Part shown: positions 7,618 through 14,445 of the stretch, piece by piece
How the letters are laid out: the number at the start of each line of letters is the position of its first letter
How positions within the stretch are numbered: the stretch's first letter is position 1
Source: a candidate division BRC1 bacterium ADurb.BinA292
GTDB lineage: Bacteria; Sumerlaeota; Sumerlaeia; MVZB01
Reading direction: 5' to 3'
Assembly (NCBI GenBank): GCA_002068205.1
Contig: MVZB01000063.1
Span: 1-14,445 of the forward strand
DNA: 14,445 nucleotides
The notes under the pieces: generated by a model
What the model was told of the DNA's origin: nothing
Databases searched by the model: none
The model's input: the letters and a program-made list of their open reading frames with translations, nothing else
Position numbers and translations under genes: made by a program

Positions 7618-9486
7618 TCAACGTGGAGGGCGCGGGACGGGAGCTGAGCCCGGCGGGCGCCGATACCACCGCTCGAACTCCCGCGCGAGCGCAGCGCCGC
7701 TCAACGCGCGCAGCGGCGCGTTGTCGTGCAGCCGGTAGAGCACGGGCGTGGGCAGAAACGGCGCGGGGTACAGCGACTGCTCGTAATAACTGGCCGGCAG
7801 CAGCGTCTCGACCGGCTCGGCCCGCAGGTATTCGGCGAACAGCGGGTCGGCGAACGTGGCGAACAGCGGCCGGCCGGCCGCCAGGTTGGGCAGAATCGTC
7901 CCCTCGAACAGGGCCACGTCGAACGTCAGCTTGTGGCCCGGCGCCTGGTCGCGGATGGCGACCGGGATGCGCGGGCGCCCCTCCACCTCGAAGTAGCGGG
8001 CGTACCAGCCCGAAAAGATGAAATTGGAGCCGACGATGCTGACGTCCTTCCGCCGCCCGAGGACCATCTGCTGATACCAGAGGCAATAGGTATCGGCGTC
8101 GCCGCCGGTCAGCACGACCGCGCCGTCGGGCAGCGCGTTCATCACGGCCTCGCCCCAGACGGCCGGCGCGTCGTCCCACGATTTGTTGAGACGTGGGTAA
8201 TGCCATAGCAGCATGGCGCCGGCGACGAGCACCGGCACGGCGCGCGAGAGCGGCCCGAGCGGAAGTTCGCCCCACCGGCGGCCGAGCGCCGCCAGCGCCC
8301 AACGCACGCTCACGATCCAGCCGAGCGCCGCGGCCGGCGCGGCGGGGAGAAAATAAGCGTCGATATCGGGGATCTGGTAGAACATCCCGAACCCGGCGGT
8401 GAGCGCCAGCGTCGCGAGCAATCCGGCGCCCAGCTCCCAGCGCGCGCGCGCCAGCAGGATCAGGCCGCCGATTGCGATCGCCAGCACGATCAGACCCACT
8501 CCCAGGCAGACCCCGGGGGTCGCGTAAGCCCCCGGCGCCAGTTGATAGCCCCACCAGCCGATCCAGCCGAGCAGCCCGCCGGCGGCCGATCCCTGGTCGG
8601 CGCCCATCCGCAGCTCGCGGAACTGGCCGCCGCTGAGAACCCAGATCAGATTGCGCAGCGAACTGGGATCGCCCCAGTTGAGCGGCGGATTGGCCCGCGC
8701 TCGCAGAGGCAGATACAGATAGCCCGCCAGTGGAATAACAAAACCGGCCACGCCGGCGAGCGGGATCCGCCACGGTTGCCCCGCGCCCCTGCCCCAGCGT
8801 AGCAGGACCAGAGCCGCCAGCGGCGCGAACGCGACGCAGGAATAATGATTCAGGCCCATCAGCCCGAGCATGACGCCCGCCGCCGCGGCATGGCGCGGCC
8901 CGCGCGGGGCGCCATCGGCCCACACCGCGAGCAGCAGGCCCGCCGCCAGCACATAGTTCAGGGCGTAGACCTCGGCAAACGTCGCCTGCTCCCAGACAGT
9001 CCGCGACAGCGCCACGATCAGGGCCGCTCCAGCCGCCGGCAGCGCGGCCATGACCCCCGCGCGGGCCCTCTGATCCGCCGGGTTCGCCGGGTCACGGACA
9101 AGCGTTTGCTGAAACAGGCGAAACAACAGGCCGGCCGCGACCGCCTGACAGACGACGTTGAACAGCGTCAGTGCGCGACCCGGATCCAGGTGCGCCAGCC
9201 CCTTCAACCAGAGGTGTCCGAGCACCGTGTAGAGCGGATAGCCGGTCGGGTGGGGGATGCCCAGCGTCCATGCGGCGCAGGCGAGTTCCTGGCCGTCGCC
9301 CCACCATGCGCCGGGGGCGGCCGTCGTCAGGTAAATCAATCCGGCGGCCGCTGCGACCGCGCCGGCCACGGCCCGACCGGCGCCCGCGCGCGGCGGCGGC
9401 GTGGGCTCGTGCGGGAGCGCCGCGCCAGCGCCCGCCTGCGGCGCGGCCTGATCCGCGCGACCCGGCTTCTTCTTTCCGTGCGCCAT
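7618..9486 (-). CDS. DUF2723 multi-pass membrane protein, GT-C glycosyltransferase-like
   Basis: 622-aa integral membrane protein. After a basic Pro/Ala-rich N-terminus and a first membrane helix (about 38-58) comes the family signature: WWGDGQE (D64, E67) then GIPHPTGYPLY near 77-86. In known GT-C enzymes an acidic pair in the first external loop is catalytic; by analogy D64/E67 are the candidates. Roughly ten further hydrophobic helices follow to about residue 420. The C-terminal part (about 435-622) is soluble-looking, with GAVVLTGGDADTYCLWYQQ, also typical of DUF2723. Eukaryotic TMEM260, a relative, is an O-mannosyltransferase, so transfer of sugars from lipid carriers to exported proteins is plausible but unproven. 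The start at 9486 has AGGA 7 nt upstream. It lies 62 bp after the lipoprotein gene in the same direction and is probably co-transcribed with it. Confidence 0.88.
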   Translation of the reverse strand: MAHGKKKPGRADQAAPQAGAGAALPHEPTPPPRAGAGRAVAGAVAAAAGLIYLTTAAPGAWWGDGQELACAAWTLGIPHPTGYPLYTVLGHLWLKGLAHLDPGRALTLFNVVCQAVAAGLLFRLFQQTLVRDPANPADQRARAGVMAALPAAGAALIVALSRTVWEQATFAEVYALNYVLAAGLLLAVWADGAPRGPRHAAAAGVMLGLMGLNHYSCVAFAPLAALVLLRWGRGAGQPWRIPLAGVAGFVIPLAGYLYLPLRARANPPLNWGDPSSLRNLIWVLSGGQFRELRMGADQGSAAGGLLGWIGWWGYQLAPGAYATPGVCLGVGLIVLAIAIGGLILLARARWELGAGLLATLALTAGFGMFYQIPDIDAYFLPAAPAAALGWIVSVRWALAALGRRWGELPLGPLSRAVPVLVAGAMLLWHYPRLNKSWDDAPAVWGEAVMNALPDGAVVLTGGDADTYCLWYQQMVLGRRKDVSIVGSNFIFSGWYARYFEVEGRPRIPVAIRDQAPGHKLTFDVALFEGTILPNLAAGRPLFATFADPLFAEYLRAEPVETLLPASYYEQSLYPAPFLPTPVLYRLHDNAPLRALSGAALAREFERWYRRPPGSAPVPRPPR

Positions 9487-9548
9487 CGGTAGGTCCTGGC
9501 TTGGTTCTCCGTGTTTGTCGTCAGGCTTCGGCTGCTGGCGTGTCGGCC

Positions 9549-10556
9549 TTAATCGCGATCGTCCCGCGTTTGTTTGCTCGGCTGCAAGCGCAGTTCGATC
9601 GGTCCCGTCCGGAACGGATCGGGCCCCTGCCCTTCATCCACCACCCACACGGCGAACCGGTGCGGCCCGTCCCCCCGCAACTGGGCGTCCTCCTCGTCGT
9701 GGGGCGTCACCAGCAGTCGGTGAAATTCCACGAACCAGAAGCCGTCCTCGGCATGGTCGATCTCGTCGCTGAACCAGTAGCCCGGCGTCCGCCGGCGGCC
9801 GTAGCGGAAATACGCGCTGGGCTGAAAATCACGAACCTTCGCGTAGAGCGCCAGGGCTTCCACGTCGGCCTGGCTCCCGCTGGCGAAGTCCGCGGCCGTT
9901 CCCGGCATCCGCTCCTCTTCGCGCAGCAGCGGCCGCGTCGTCGGGCGCGTCCCCGGCTGACCCGTGTCAGGAATCACCTGCCGCTCGATCCACCGGTCGG
10001 TCCCCGGCACGGGAAACAGCTCACCCTCCACCGTCGCGGGATCGGTCCCCCGGGGGTGCTGGCGCAGGAGCAGCCGGGCGTCATCGGCGTGGCCCGACAG
10101 ATTCGTCCAGCCGCCGCGCCAGCGCCACAGATCATAGCCTTCGGGCTGTTCGGGAACCGCGGCGAACGTCGGGTCGGGGCTCATCGGCCAGAGGAGCGCC
10201 ACTTCGTCGTTCGGCCGGCTCACCCAGCGGTACTCATGGCGCTGCTCATCCCAGACCCATACAGGGGGCGTGTCGCCTTCCGAGCGGTCGGGCCACGAGA
10301 TCAGCAGCCCCAGCGCGCGGCCGTCATGAATCGCGCGCAGGCGCACCGGCAGCCGGACGCCAGCGGGCGTCCGCGCGGTCACCTCGATTTCCTTGGCGCG
10401 GCCCCAGACGGCCGGTTCGATAATCCGGTTCGGCAGGGCGACCTGGTCCACGCGCAAGGCGTGCAGGCGCGGCTGGCGCCAGGCGCAACCTGCCGCGGCG
10501 AGCAACCCGCCCAGCAGCGCCGCGCGCCCGGCTGCTTTCAGGAACCGGCGGAACAT
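9549..10556 (-). CDS. Lipoprotein with ethylbenzene dehydrogenase-like (EB_dh/CBM9-type) domain
   Basis: 335-aa predicted lipoprotein. A basic start (MFRRFLK) and hydrophobic stretch lead to AAAGC with Cys24 as the lipidation site; Ala rather than Leu at -3 makes the lipobox imperfect. The body (about 35-325) resembles the ethylbenzene dehydrogenase-related heme-binding or CBM9-like beta fold: an early LRAIHDGRALGLLISWPD strand pattern (about 93-110), a WPM region, a middle Arg/Pro-rich insertion (about 200-225), and a late GPHRFAVWVVDEGQGPD segment. Members often sit with electron-transport proteins, but no cytochrome or molybdoenzyme partner is visible and no CxxCH motif occurs, so heme binding is not assured. 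The start has AAGG about 10 nt upstream. It precedes the DUF2723 gene by 62 bp. The domain call is by pattern only. Confidence 0.7.
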   Translation of the reverse strand: MFRRFLKAAGRAALLGGLLAAAGCAWRQPRLHALRVDQVALPNRIIEPAVWGRAKEIEVTARTPAGVRLPVRLRAIHDGRALGLLISWPDRSEGDTPPVWVWDEQRHEYRWVSRPNDEVALLWPMSPDPTFAAVPEQPEGYDLWRWRGGWTNLSGHADDARLLLRQHPRGTDPATVEGELFPVPGTDRWIERQVIPDTGQPGTRPTTRPLLREEERMPGTAADFASGSQADVEALALYAKVRDFQPSAYFRYGRRRTPGYWFSDEIDHAEDGFWFVEFHRLLVTPHDEEDAQLRGDGPHRFAVWVVDEGQGPDPFRTGPIELRLQPSKQTRDDRD

Positions 10557-10628
10557 AACCGCTCAACCTTCGATCGATCATGGGATTGAAATGCGGGAGA
10601 CGCGTGTGGCATGGGCGATCTTGCACGG

Positions 10629-10812
10629 TCAGGCAAGGGCCACCGCTTCGACCGCGCGCGGATCGATCCGAGCGACCGGCGGGACACGACACATCGGATG
10701 GGCGGGCGGCTGCTGCGTCGCCAGCGGCCCTTCCAACATGATCCGTGCCGCCTCGCGACCCATCGCGTGAACATCCTGCTTCAGCATCACAGCGGGCCGC
10801 CCCTTCAGCCGT
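10629..10812 (-). pseudogene. Relic resembling the C-terminus of a LacI-family regulator
   Basis: In the 280-bp gap between the DUF4037 and lipoprotein genes, one minus-strand frame ending at a TGA (10629) reads KQDVHAMGREAARIMLEG, then RVPPVARIDPRAV. In LacI/GalR regulators the end of the sugar-binding domain typically reads x-Q-x-x-x-x-M-G-x-x-A-A-x-x-L-L and then a PPxLVxRES-like strand, so the resemblance is clear. Only about 60 codons remain: there is no DNA-binding domain, and the upstream sequence belongs to the intact DUF4037 gene in another frame. I read it as a decayed remnant. A chance match in GC-rich DNA remains possible. Confidence 0.4.
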
Positions 10813-10830
10813 TGGCCGCCGCGGCCGCCG

Positions 10831-10847
10831 CCGGCGTCAGACGCCGG
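10831..10847. repeat. Inverted repeat across the DUF4037 stop codon
   Basis: CCGGCGT-CAG-ACGCCGG gives a 7-bp stem with a 3-nt loop containing part of the stop codon. No U tract follows in the direction of the DUF4037 gene, so it is not a standard intrinsic terminator. It could stabilise the 3' end of the transcript. Confidence 0.35.
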
Positions 10848-11874
10848 TCTTTTCCTGCAACTTGACGAAATAATCCTCCGGATCGAACAAAACTTCGCGC
10901 GCGAATTTCTCCCACAGCTCGATCTGATTGAAGCTCGGCGCAAGCAGGCCGGGGGGAAGCGTCCGGTAGATCTCCACCGCCGAATCGTAGAGCGTCAGAT
11001 CGGTCAGGCTCTCATCGAACGGCCGCGGCCGCGGCGGCGCCGTCAGGCCCAGGTCATGCAGCGCCTCGGCGATGATCCAGTTGACCTCGACCATCTGAAA
11101 CACCCGCCGGCGCCCGTCGGTTTCCGCCAGGACGGCATCCAGCCCCGGCGCGATCCGGTCGACATACTTCGGCAGCCGACGGAATGTCCGGTTGAGCCAT
11201 TTGGTATACGGCCCGTAGCGCCGGTTGAGCATGTAGCACATTTCCATCACGCGCTTGAAATACTGCCCCAGATAGATCAGGCCGGTCAGTTCGTCGGCGC
11301 GCTTGACGGCGCGGTTGTAGTTGTAGGGCGCCTCGCGGCCGGTGATGTACATGCACCAGTCCGCGATCCGTTTTTTCCAGATGGCGTCGGGATAATATGC
11401 CAGATGCTCGCGGCGGCGCGTCAGTTCGCCCGGCCCGTCATGGACGATCGCGCCGCTGGTCACATGCGACAGGTCGACTTCGCACAGCGCCAGCCAGTCG
11501 GCATCGGTCCGCGGCAGTTGATCCGTCCCCAGGAACCGGGCGAAGAAGTCCTCAACCACATTGGCGCACAGGCCCAGCATGCCGGTCCGGTCGTAGCGGA
11601 TGGAATAATCGCGGAAATTGTCCGGCGGCCGGTTTTCGAGCGCCGCGACCAGCCGCGGCAATAGCCGATCCGCATCGGCGCGGCACAGCATGGTGTTCGC
11701 GCGCGGCGACCAGTGATGATCGCGGCTGAGATCGTCATCGAGTCCCAGCACGTCGGAGCCGGTGCCGATGACCGCCACGGCCACCCGGTCGAAATCGTCG
11801 CCCAGCTCGTGGCGGAGCCAGGGCATGACGACCTCACGGCAGAAGTCGACGCTGATTTGAAGGCCGGAAACCAT
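10837..11874 (-). CDS. DUF4037 nucleotidyltransferase-like protein
   Basis: 345-aa soluble protein. The start at 11874 is preferred over an upstream ATG (11919) because GGAGG lies 9 nt before it. Near the N-terminus is IGTGSDVLGLDDDLSRDH (about 36-53): a Gly-Ser followed by an Asp-rich loop, as in nucleotidyltransferase-fold enzymes and typical of DUF4037 proteins. Later segments (YYPDAIWKKRIADW, YNYNRAVKRAD, Tyr/Lys/Arg-rich helices to about 250) also fit that family. Whether it transfers nucleotides, and onto what, is unknown; some relatives are annotated by analogy with antibiotic-modifying enzymes, which the sequence does not establish. No signal peptide or membrane segment. It lies 137 bp downstream of the dioxygenase gene in the same direction. 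Confidence 0.82.
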   Translation of the reverse strand: MVSGLQISVDFCREVVMPWLRHELGDDFDRVAVAVIGTGSDVLGLDDDLSRDHHWSPRANTMLCRADADRLLPRLVAALENRPPDNFRDYSIRYDRTGMLGLCANVVEDFFARFLGTDQLPRTDADWLALCEVDLSHVTSGAIVHDGPGELTRRREHLAYYPDAIWKKRIADWCMYITGREAPYNYNRAVKRADELTGLIYLGQYFKRVMEMCYMLNRRYGPYTKWLNRTFRRLPKYVDRIAPGLDAVLAETDGRRRVFQMVEVNWIIAEALHDLGLTAPPRPRPFDESLTDLTLYDSAVEIYRTLPPGLLAPSFNQIELWEKFAREVLFDPEDYFVKLQEKTGV

Positions 11875-11982
11875 GGTGCGCTTCCTCCGCCCGGAGCGGC
11901 GCTCGGCGGGCGGAGCCACCGCCGCCCGGATTCAAGATGTCGAACGGATCGTCCGGCGCCTCGACAACCAGGCCGGTCTCAG

Positions 11983-12004
11983 GCGCTTCCACGCGCGGAA
12001 GCGC
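11983..12004. repeat. Stem-loop just downstream of the dioxygenase gene
   Basis: A perfect 8-bp stem (GCGCTTCC/GGAAGCGC) with a 6-nt loop, 7 bp after the stop of the minus-strand dioxygenase gene. It lacks a U tract. It may be a weak terminator or a 3'-end stabilising hairpin that partly separates this gene from DUF4037. A second hairpin (CGGGCGG/CCGCCCG) lies at 11907-11928. Confidence 0.5.
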
Positions 12005-12011
12005 TCACGCT

Positions 12012-12806
12012 TCAGGAGACGCCCGCCGCGGCTTTCCGCTCGGCGGCCCACGCCGCGGGCACCGGAACCGGGTTGATCCCGCGCAGCATCAGCCCCTGCC
12101 CGCGCGAGGCGTGGATGTCGCGCGTCGGCGGATCGCTCGGATCGCGCATCTGAATCAGGATGTTGCGCCGCGGCCGCCCGCTGCGGTTCGGACTCGATCC
12201 GTGGATCGTCAGGTAATTGAAAATCACCCCGTCGCCCGCCTTCGCCTTGACCGGCAGACCCTCCTCGATCGGGTACTTCTCCGGTGGCAGGTAAAATCCC
12301 CCCGGATCGCATTCGAGCGGGCCGAGCTTGTGCGATCCCGGCATGACGCGGATGCAGCCGTTTTCCTCATCCGCGTCGTCCAGGTAGATGCTCACGGCGA
12401 ACATCGTGTGGTTCTGGTGCGGAAAATACGGGTAATCCTGGTGCATCGGGAAGGCGCCCCCCTTTTCGGGAGGCTTGGCCAGCATCTTGGTGTGATGCAG
12501 CTGCACGTTCGGTCCGATCAGCGCCTCGGCGATGTCGAGCAGCTTGTCGTTGAACAGCAGCTTGCCGAATATGGCGGCCTGAAACTGCATGTCGTGAACG
12601 GCATTCAGCCGCTGCTGGGCGCGCTCCTCGTCCTTCAGCCAGTTCCCCTTCCATAGATTGTTGGCCTCCTGCTGATGGCGGCTCATCCGCTCGATCGTCG
12701 CATCGGCTTCCTCGCGCATGGCCTCAACTTCGGCCGGGGTCAGCAAACCCTCGGCCAGCAGGTAGCCATGCTCGCGATAGAATGCGGCCATTTCGTTCAG
12801 ATTCAT
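12012..12806 (-). CDS. Phytanoyl-CoA dioxygenase (PhyH) family protein
   Basis: 264-aa Fe(II)/2-oxoglutarate-dependent oxygenase of the PhyH family. The start at 12806 has GGGAG 6 nt upstream; the longer frame from 12917 would begin at the promoter. The iron ligands are visible as an HxD motif (H122-Q-D124) and a distal His (H202, in IHGSSPNRSG). Arg213 is the likely 2-oxoglutarate-binding residue about 11 positions later. Other family marks are the FYREHGYL opening, HHTKMLAKPP before the HxD, and GCIRVMPGSHKLG. Members hydroxylate varied small molecules; substrate cannot be read from sequence, and the phytanoyl-CoA name need not apply. It is the first gene of the leftward cluster, divergent from metK. 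Confidence 0.92.
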   Translation of the reverse strand: MNLNEMAAFYREHGYLLAEGLLTPAEVEAMREEADATIERMSRHQQEANNLWKGNWLKDEERAQQRLNAVHDMQFQAAIFGKLLFNDKLLDIAEALIGPNVQLHHTKMLAKPPEKGGAFPMHQDYPYFPHQNHTMFAVSIYLDDADEENGCIRVMPGSHKLGPLECDPGGFYLPPEKYPIEEGLPVKAKAGDGVIFNYLTIHGSSPNRSGRPRRNILIQMRDPSDPPTRDIHASRGQGLMLRGINPVPVPAAWAAERKAAAGVS

Positions 12807-12851
12807 GAGCAACTCCCTTGGAATCCCCGGAGGGGTGAGATCAGCCTGACT

Positions 12852-12873
12852 CGCGGCCGAGGCACCGGCCGCG
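12852..12873. repeat. Hairpin in the dioxygenase 5' leader
   Basis: A perfect 8-bp GC-only stem (CGCGGCCG/CGGCCGCG) with a 6-nt loop, about 45 nt upstream of the dioxygenase start and inside its predicted leader. A competing pairing CTCGCG (12850-12855) with CGCGAG (12881-12886) is possible. It may affect translation or mRNA stability. Confidence 0.45.
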
Positions 12874-12904
12874 GGTCGGTCGCGAGTGAACGGTGCCCTA
12901 TTCG

Positions 12905-12933
12905 TATATACACACATCGGCGCGGTCGGGCAA
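12905..12933 (-). promoter_or_regulatory. Candidate promoter of the dioxygenase gene
   Basis: On the minus strand TTGCCC (12933-12928) and TATATA (12910-12905) are separated by 17 nt, giving a leader of about 90 nt before the start at 12806. TATATA lies in the 8-nt palindrome GTATATAC and is the clearest AT-rich spot of the divergent region. Confidence 0.45.
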
Positions 12934-12953
12934 GTCCGCTTATTCGATCCCGA

Positions 12954-12982
12954 TTCACCATCCCGTTACCGATACCGATATT
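12954..12982 (+). promoter_or_regulatory. Weak candidate promoter of metK
   Basis: TTCACC (12954-12959), 17 nt, then GATATT (12977-12982); each hexamer matches 4 of 6 consensus bases. The -10 lies in a triple hexamer, CCGATA-CCGATA-TTGATA (12969-12986). Transcription would begin near 12989, just before the hairpins described for the leader. Confidence 0.3.
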
Positions 12983-12993
12983 GATAGCGCGTA

Positions 12994-13053
12994 AGACCCG
13001 CCTGGTTTCACGGGTTTCCACCGCACCCGGTCGGTCGTCGCCGGCCCTTTTTT
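12994..13053 (+). promoter_or_regulatory. metK leader: terminator-like hairpin with competing arms
   Basis: GGTCGGT-CGTC-GCCGGCC (13029-13046, 7 pairs including two G-U) is followed by C and six T (13048-13053): an intrinsic-terminator shape pointing at metK, 137 bp before its start. Just upstream, CGGGT (13011-13015) can pair either with ACCCG at 12996-13000 or with ACCCG at 13025-13029, whose last base is the first base of the terminator stem. That resembles an attenuator or riboswitch expression platform. I recognise no known SAM riboswitch core. It could instead simply stop read-through or antisense transcripts. Confidence 0.4.
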
Positions 13054-13189
13054 GCGTGATTTCAACGCCCCTTCCCGCTACAGTGACAACCGGCCTCCGC
13101 GGCGCCCCCGCCGCCATGCCAGGGGCAGATCCGTAACTTCGATCCCCCATATTGAGCCGCCCGCCGTGACCCGGGCGAGAGGATTGTGA

Positions 13190-14410
<1,221 letters not shown>

Positions 14411-14434
14411 AACCGTATCAAAAAACAACACGGC

Positions 14435-14440
14435 GGGAGG
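14435..14440 (+). promoter_or_regulatory. Ribosome binding site for a gene beyond the window
   Basis: GGGAGG lies 25 bp after the metK stop, with no start codon before the window ends. It suggests a short-gap co-transcribed gene. In many bacteria metK is followed by S-adenosylhomocysteine hydrolase, but that identity is only a guess. Confidence 0.45.
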
Positions 14441-14445
14441 CTTCC

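Noticed and set aside
7429..7647. 72-codon plus-strand frame between tRNA and DUF2723
   Set aside because: No ribosome binding site of note and no domain; it is Arg/Gly/Ser-rich and runs into the 3' end of the opposing gene.
7583..8923. 446-codon minus-strand frame overlapping the DUF2723 gene
   Set aside because: It is a frame-shifted shadow of DUF2723, Arg/Gly/Ala-rich with no membrane helices, while the other frame carries the family signature.
9171..10589. 472-codon plus-strand frame
   Set aside because: It lies antisense to the lipoprotein and the start of the DUF2723 gene, is Arg/Pro/Ala-rich, and shows no domain. The minus-strand genes have signal sequences and family motifs.
12807..12917. 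Longer N-terminus of the PhyH protein from the ATG at 12917
   Set aside because: That ATG sits next to the candidate -10, and the extra 37 residues do not look like the family. The ATG at 12806 has GGGAG at good spacing.
12807..13189. Known SAM riboswitch (SAM-I, SAM-II or SAH type) upstream of metK
   Set aside because: I looked for the conserved cores of these classes by eye and saw none. Only the terminator-like hairpin and competing arms are supported.

Overview
The window is bacterial, mostly GC-rich and densely coding. A large secreted metzincin-type protease ends in a single dockerin-like Ca-binding loop. Alongside it are a phytanoyl-CoA dioxygenase family enzyme, a DUF2723 membrane glycosyltransferase-like protein, and a serine recombinase paired with a small HTH protein. 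Together these suggest an environmental lineage of the Planctomycetota/PVC kind, or a similar group such as Sumerlaeota or Hydrogenedentota. That placement is inference: no rRNA is present and no search was run.

Layout. (1) 2-1908, plus strand: a 5'-truncated large serine recombinase, translationally coupled by an ATGA overlap to a 147-aa HTH protein. This looks like the integration module of a mobile element whose body lies left of the window. (2) 1909-6498, minus strand: a 1529-aa secreted metalloprotease that converges on the HTH gene with no base between the two stop codons. (3) 6553-7617: a long non-coding stretch. It holds a short-repeat and palindrome region, an unexplained block with open frames on both strands, and a tRNA-Asn(GTT) on the minus strand with a perfect-stem intrinsic terminator and a candidate promoter whose -35 lies inside a perfect 15-nt palindrome. 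(4) 7618-12806, minus strand: four genes reading leftward, in transcription order a phytanoyl-CoA dioxygenase family protein, a DUF4037 nucleotidyltransferase-like protein, a lipoprotein with an ethylbenzene-dehydrogenase-like domain, and a DUF2723 multi-pass membrane protein. A short relic that looks like the C-terminus of a LacI-family regulator lies between DUF4037 and the lipoprotein. (5) 12807-13189: a divergent control region. (6) 13190-14410, plus strand: metK (S-adenosylmethionine synthetase), followed by a ribosome binding site for a gene beyond the edge.

How the parts relate. metK and tRNA-Asn are housekeeping genes. The lipoprotein and DUF2723 genes are 62 bp apart and could form an envelope or exported-glycosylation pair. 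The dioxygenase and DUF4037 genes are co-oriented but separated by 137 bp containing a strong hairpin, so shared function is unproven. The least explained signals are the metK leader, where a terminator-like hairpin with a T6 tract follows a short candidate transcript start, and the palindrome over the tRNA promoter. I saw no CRISPR array, defence operon or clearly new multi-gene system.
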